Assembly: GCA_015062085.1 (NCBI GenBank)
Contig: SUVI01000141.1
Coordinates: 1 to 10,371, forward strand
Source: Planctomycetaceae bacterium
GTDB taxonomy: Bacteria > Planctomycetota > Planctomycetia > Pirellulales > Thermoguttaceae
Length of the DNA: 10,371 nucleotides
Direction: 5' to 3'
Position numbers and translations under genes: made by a program. Positions 7,567 through 10,371 of this stretch are shown piece by piece; the stretch's first letter is position 1, and the number at the start of each line of letters is the position of its first letter. The notes under the pieces are model-generated. The model searched no databases and was not told the DNA's origin. It saw only the letters and a list, made by a program, of their open reading frames with translations.

Positions 7567-7595
7567 ATTCTACATTAATTTCGTAAGATCCGCAA
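7567..7595 (-). promoter_or_regulatory. Promoter of DUF1080 gene 2
   Basis: On the minus strand TTGCGG (7595-7590), a 17-bp spacer and TAGAAT (7572-7567) lie about 50 nt upstream of the ATG at 7516. The -35 hexamer and spacing are the same as for DUF1080 gene 1, and both leaders share AGAAAGGAAA followed by ATCATG. Confidence 0.65.
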
Positions 7596-7689
7596 GCCCT
7601 CGAAAAGAAAATTTCCAGAAAAAATGAAGTTTTTCACGCCGAAATACACAAACGGCAGAACGACATACAAACTTTTACGGGTTCCCCTC

Positions 7690-7718
7690 TTGACAAAATT
7701 CACTTTCTTTGGTATCAT
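7690..7718 (+). promoter_or_regulatory. Promoter of the broken LRR gene
   Basis: Consensus TTGACA (7690-7695), a 17-bp spacer and TATCAT (7713-7718) lie 54 nt before the likely original start codon. The twelve bases CCCCTC+TTGACA are identical to those at 8575-8586 before the FGE-fold gene, and the -10 hexamer is the same. Confidence 0.75.
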
Positions 7719-7772
7719 GCGCAAAAATTTCAGCACCCAATATTTATATTCAAACTGAAACAGGAGACGAAC

Positions 7773-8249
7773 ACGAGCGTATTTATCTACAAAGATTTTC
7801 GTTGTGAGGAGCGCGAGGACGGGATCGTGATCTTGAAGTATCTCGGCAAGGGGCCGTCGGCGGAGTATCCGGGCGAGATCGATGAGAAAACGGTGGTCAG
7901 GATCAAGGATCGGGCGAGCGAGTGGTGCGAGGGGCTTGGTGCGGTGACGTTTTCGGAGGGGCTGCGCACTATCGGCGAGGGAGCGTTTAATTGCTGTAAA
8001 AGTTTGCGCTGCATTCGTTTTCCGGAGAGTTTGCGTCAGATCGACATCTAGGGTTTTATGGCTGTTCGGGTCTGCGTTGGGTGACGATCCCGTCAGCGGA
8101 AACGGAGCTCGTCCCGGAAGTTTTTTGTGACTGTTCGTCGGACCTGAAGATCTACGGCGTACCTGGCTCCTCATCGGAACGTTACGCGCATGCGGAGGGG
8201 GACAAATTCTGCGACATCCGCACGTTTGACGAGCCGGAGATCCCGACCC
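7773..8249 (+). pseudogene. Broken BspA-like leucine-rich-repeat (LRR_5) gene
   Basis: Translation shows LRR_5/BspA-type repeats of about 23 residues: LGAVTFSEGLRTIGEGAF, LRCIRFPESLRQIDI, FYGCSGLRWVTIP, then the usual closing element with IYGVPGSSSERYAHAEG. Two lesions are visible. A good AGGAGA (7762-7767) is followed five bases later by ACG, where ATG would be expected, and the frame reads SVFIYKDFR from there. At 8049-8051 a TAG interrupts the repeats, while the remaining repeats continue one frame over; adding one base there would restore the frame. GTG 7827, preceded by GAGGA, is a possible alternative start, giving a 74-residue product. No signal peptide is seen. The homology ends near 8249, where a piece of FGE-type sequence begins. 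BspA-like proteins are commonly surface or effector proteins, but this copy is probably dead. Confidence 0.7.
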
Positions 8250-8397
8250 GCGAACCGGGGCAGGGATTCGCCGGACTATCGGGACTACCGCCTTGGCTTC
8301 CGCCCAGTTTTGGCCAGTCCAGTCCCGGAGGAATAGAGCGTAGCGCGGTAGGCGTCAGCAGCGCGAGGGCGAGGCGGAGCCGCCCGCTCAGCCGACG
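8250..8397 (+). repeat. Orphan FGE 3'-end cassette, copy A (variable segment plus constant segment)
   Basis: This stretch aligns without gaps to 10101-10248, the 3' end of the intact FGE-fold gene. In the FGE frame it reads the end of a SUMF1-type domain, with NRGRDSPDYRDYRLGFRPV followed by a stop at 8334-8336. There is no FGE gene body before it; it abuts the broken LRR gene in a different frame. Bases 8253-8291 differ from the other copy at 14 positions, all at codon positions 1 and 2. Bases 8290-8397 (a slightly overlapping block) differ at only two positions (8300 and 8388). I read it as a leftover variable region with its 3' constant block. Confidence 0.85.
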
Positions 8398-8580
8398 CCG
8401 TACAGCGCGCAGCGCCCCCCAACCTCCCTTTGAAAGGGGGGGACGCCGCAGGCGGTGGAATGTTTTCGTGCCTTTTTTTACGGACGTTACGCCGAATGAG
8501 AGCCCCCCCGGAAGATTTTTTCCGAGCCTCTGTGTTTTCCTGTATTTTAAAATTTCGAGGTAAATGACGCCTCCCCCCTC
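8398..8580. other. GC-rich intergenic repeat region
   Basis: No gene is supported; the open frame crossing it is a low-complexity Arg/Ser/Pro translation of repeat DNA. It contains a run of C, then CCTCCCTTTGAAAGGGGGG (8423-8441), which can fold on itself, and a small GCCGC/GCGGT inverted repeat. Near 8509-8523 CGGAA and TTCCG flank a T-rich loop. A similar C/G-rich palindrome follows the second FGE cassette at 10278-10307. Confidence 0.45.
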
Positions 8581-8609
8581 TTGACAGGATCGTATTTTTA
8601 CTGTATCAT
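8581..8609 (+). promoter_or_regulatory. Promoter of the FGE-fold gene
   Basis: Consensus TTGACA (8581-8586), a 17-bp spacer and TATCAT (8604-8609) lie 48 nt before the ATG at 8658. Hexamers, spacing and the CCCCTC just upstream are the same as in the promoter of the broken LRR gene. Confidence 0.78.
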
Positions 8610-8657
8610 AAAACTTTCATCGTGTTTAACTTTCATTTGAAAATTCAGGAGAAGATC

Positions 8658-10187
8658 ATGAAACGAATTCTAATTATGTTCCTGTTTCTGTTTACGTGCG
8701 CGTGTGTCTTGACGGTCCATGCAGGAGAGCAGGTAAACGACAAAACCGACGAACTTTCTGCTGTGGCGGAAGATGTCGCGGAACTGGAGGCTCTGGAGAA
8801 GGGGATCGTGGAGTTCTGCGACGGGGAAGGCCCTCTCAATGAAAAGATCGATGAGCCTATTGAGGAAATTGCGAAAAAAGCCGAAGAAGCCAAGGCTGCG
8901 TTTGAGGAGATCCAGGGAGATTTCGAGCAAAGCTGGGCGCCGCTTCCTGAATCGACGCGCGAACAGCTTTTAGAGCGGCTTTGTGAAAATCCGAATCTGC
9001 GACTGTCCGATGTTCGCGACCTGTGTCCGGAAGATGTTTCTTTTGTTGATTTTGCCAAAATGGTCAACGTCGTCAAACGTCATTTTCCAGTCCTTCAAGC
9101 ATATGTGCTCGCGACGGCCGCGCATCAGCAGGCACTTTCTGCGCGTGATGAGGCATGGGAAACGGTACTGAAGAGACTTGAAGAGACCGCCGACGCCAAG
9201 AAGCTTGCGATCCTTTTGAAGCTGATGGAAGGGTGTCCTGGATTCAACGATGCGAGCGCAGATTTTCCTCTTGACGAGCTCCTTGCTCCGCTTTCGGCAC
9301 TTGTCCAGAGATTCGGCTGGAAGGAAAAAGAGCTTTTCGAAGAAGCAGAAAACGTGTGGTTCACGGCCCGTCCGTGTATGTCTAAACCCGGTGCCCGCAT
9401 GGTGAAGACCGTCGACGGCATCGAGTACGCCTTCCGCTGGTGTCCTGCGGGGTCGTTCCTGATGGGGAGTTCTAAATCGGAGTGGGATGCTGCAAACATT
9501 ACTTGGAAATCCTATGACGAAACGCAGCACAGCGTGACGCTTACGCGCGGTTTCTGGATGCTCGAGACGGAAGTGACTCAGGCGATGTGGGAGAGCGTAA
9601 TGGGCACGAGTATCAGTCAGCAGCGCGACAAGAAGGATACGTCTAGGTCGTTGTTCGGCGAAGGTTCGGATTATCCGATGTACTATGTGAGCTGGGAGGA
9701 GTGCCGATCTTTTTGCGAAAAGCTGTCGGAGAAACTTGGGCTGACTGTGAGTCTTCCAACGGAGGCGCAGTGGGAGTACGCGTGCCGGGCGGGCACGACG
9801 AGTGCGTATTCGTTTGGCAGCAGTCTGAACGGCCGAGAGGCGAACTGTGACGGGAACTATCCTTACGGCACCTCAACGAAAGGTCCGTATTTGGAGAAAA
9901 CGGTTCCTGTGAAGAGTTACGCTCCGAACGCATGGGGACTTTACGACATGCACGGTAATGTGTGGGAGTGGTGCCAGGACTGGTACGATGAAGATTACTA
10001 CACCGAGTCGCCAACGAGCGACCCGACAGGCCCTAACAGCGGCTCGTACCGAGTCTGCCGCGGTGGCAGCTGGAACCGCGGCGCCCAGTACTGTCGCTCC
10101 GCGGACCGGTACGGGTCTGCGCCGGGCGTTCGGAACGGCAGCCTTGGCTTTCGCCCAGTTTTGGCCAGTCCAGTCCCGGAGGAATAG
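8658..10187 (+). CDS. Secreted FGE-sulfatase (SUMF1) fold protein, candidate DGR target
   Basis: This gene encodes 509 residues from ATG 8658, which has AGGAGA six bases before it. A signal peptide covers residues 1 to about 22 (cleaved after VHA). Residues ~25-240 are helical and rich in Glu, Lys and Ala, with likely coiled coil at ~30-95, and match no domain I know. Residues ~245-500 are an FGE-sulfatase/SUMF1 domain: FRWCPAGSFLMGS, LTRGFWMLETEVTQAMWESVMG, YYVSWEECRSFCEKL, SLPTEAQWEYACRAGT, APNAWGLYDMHGNVWEWCQDWY, CRGGSWNRGAQYC and LGFRPV. True FGE enzymes need two Cys; here Cys479 aligns with the second, but Arg474 replaces the first, so formylglycine formation is unlikely and ligand binding more likely. 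The C-terminal part of the domain (about codons 466-495) has the pattern of a DGR variable region. It is probably exported to the periplasm or surface. Confidence 0.88.
   Translation: MKRILIMFLFLFTCACVLTVHAGEQVNDKTDELSAVAEDVAELEALEKGIVEFCDGEGPLNEKIDEPIEEIAKKAEEAKAAFEEIQGDFEQSWAPLPESTREQLLERLCENPNLRLSDVRDLCPEDVSFVDFAKMVNVVKRHFPVLQAYVLATAAHQQALSARDEAWETVLKRLEETADAKKLAILLKLMEGCPGFNDASADFPLDELLAPLSALVQRFGWKEKELFEEAENVWFTARPCMSKPGARMVKTVDGIEYAFRWCPAGSFLMGSSKSEWDAANITWKSYDETQHSVTLTRGFWMLETEVTQAMWESVMGTSISQQRDKKDTSRSLFGEGSDYPMYYVSWEECRSFCEKLSEKLGLTVSLPTEAQWEYACRAGTTSAYSFGSSLNGREANCDGNYPYGTSTKGPYLEKTVPVKSYAPNAWGLYDMHGNVWEWCQDWYDEDYYTESPTSDPTGPNSGSYRVCRGGSWNRGAQYCRSADRYGSAPGVRNGSLGFRPVLASPVPEE
10053..10142 (+). 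other. Candidate DGR variable region of the FGE-fold gene
   Basis: Codons here alternate between fixed ones (CGG, CCG, CGC, GCC) and ones that look like altered AAC or AAT codons. Those overlapping the orphan copy differ from it only at codon positions 1 and 2. Upstream of the overlap, TGC, CGC, GGC and TAC sit where related proteins often have Asn codons. The stretch encodes the surface of the FGE/C-type-lectin fold that carries diversity in known DGR targets. The 5' boundary is a guess because no second copy covers it. Confidence 0.6.
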
Positions 10188-10248
10188 AGCGTAGCGCGGT
10201 AGGCGTCAGCAGCGCGAGGGCGAGGCGGAGCCGCCCGCGCAGCCGACG
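10101..10248 (+). repeat. FGE 3'-end cassette, copy B
   Basis: This is the intact-gene copy of the cassette at 8250-8397, at a constant offset of 1,851 bp with no gaps. It spans the last 28 codons, the stop (10185-10187) and 61 nt of non-coding DNA. The non-coding part holds a GC-rich stem, GCGCG (10212-10216) with CGCGC (10236-10240), continued by GGCG/CGCC across a two-base bulge, with a 9-nt loop, 24 nt past the stop. Conservation of non-coding sequence next to a hypervariable coding stretch is what an initiation-of-mutagenic-homing region with its hairpin would show. Confidence 0.85.
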
Positions 10249-10371
10249 ACACATCGCGGAGCGATCCGGCGAAAATTCCCCTCCCTTGGAGGGGTGCCCC
10301 TTAGGGGCGGGGTGGTCTGAAACGCCGAGTATCCCCAACCACTCCGTCTCGCTTCGCTCGCCGCCCCTCCG
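10249..10371. repeat. GC-rich palindromic repeat region at right edge
   Basis: No gene is supported. CCCCTCC (10278-10284) and GGAGGGG (10288-10294) form a 7-bp stem with a CTT loop, followed by CCCC-TTA-GGGG (10297-10307). There is no T run on the plus strand. On the minus strand the first stem is followed by AATTTT, so it could end a transcript coming from the right. Its look is that of a short dispersed palindromic element; a CGCTTCGCTCGCCG-type string follows near the edge. Confidence 0.5.

Noticed and set aside
8250..8336. Orphan cassette as the DGR template repeat
   Set aside because: A template should have A at the variable positions. Here many of them read G, T or C, so this is another variable copy, not the template.
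8081..8563. A 160-residue protein running through the second half of the LRR gene and the repeat
   Set aside because: Only its first ~55 residues are LRR sequence; the rest is the FGE cassette and GC-rich repeat read in the wrong frame, giving Arg/Ser/Pro-rich filler.
8250..10248. Transposon or insertion sequence bounded by the two 148-nt direct repeats
   Set aside because: No transposase, no terminal inverted repeats, and both copies keep the FGE reading frame and stop, so paralogous gene ends explain them better.
1..10371. CRISPR array, tRNA or rRNA genes
   Set aside because: I saw no evenly spaced short repeats and no tRNA- or rRNA-like stretches on either strand by eye.

Overview
The window looks like a chromosome segment from a planctomycete, probably a host- or gut-associated member of the Pirellulales/Thermoguttaceae type. 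The evidence is two secreted DUF1080 (3-keto-disaccharide hydrolase family) genes, a DUF1559 prepilin-like protein with an H-X9-DG tail, a second DUF1559-like membrane protein, a secreted sialidase-like (BNR) enzyme, a BspA-like leucine-rich-repeat protein and a secreted FGE-sulfatase (SUMF1) fold protein. Assignment to phylum is inferred from gene families only.

Layout. At 1-327 there is no gene, only a leftward promoter for something beyond the left edge and a weak terminator. At 328-1297 (-) lies a DUF1559-like membrane protein whose first 44 codons are in another frame, with A-heptamers in between. At 1470-2135 (-) is DUF1080 gene 1, divergent from a LarA-like (DUF2088) gene at 2448-3695 (+). 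A long inverted repeat at 3750-3817 separates that gene from a convergent pair on the minus strand, a DUF1559 prepilin-like gene (5508-6521) followed 48 nt later by the sialidase-like gene (3855-5459), which look like one transcript. DUF1080 gene 2 (6803-7516, -) has its own promoter and a strong terminator. From 7684 onward the content is accessory: a broken LRR gene (7773-8249), an orphan fragment of an FGE-type 3' end (8250-8397), then an intact FGE-fold gene (8658-10187) and GC-rich repeats to the right edge.

Main result. The 3' end of the FGE-fold gene and the orphan fragment 1,851 bp upstream align without gaps for 148 nt. In a 13-codon stretch they differ at 14 bases, every one at codon position 1 or 2 and none at position 3. 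The next 107 nt, running about 61 nt past the stop codon, carry only two differences. All 14 differences can be explained by adenines in a common template. This is the signature of variable regions made by a diversity-generating retroelement (DGR), and the FGE/C-type-lectin fold is a known class of DGR target. No reverse transcriptase, Avd gene or adenine-rich template repeat is in the window, so the machinery would have to act from elsewhere. The DGR assignment is an inference from the substitution pattern.

Regulation. Seven sigma-70-like promoters with exactly 17-bp spacers can be read, and they fall into sets: TTGACT/TAAAAT (three), TTGCGG with TATAAT or TAGAAT in front of both DUF1080 genes, and TTGACA/TATCAT in front of both the LRR and FGE genes.
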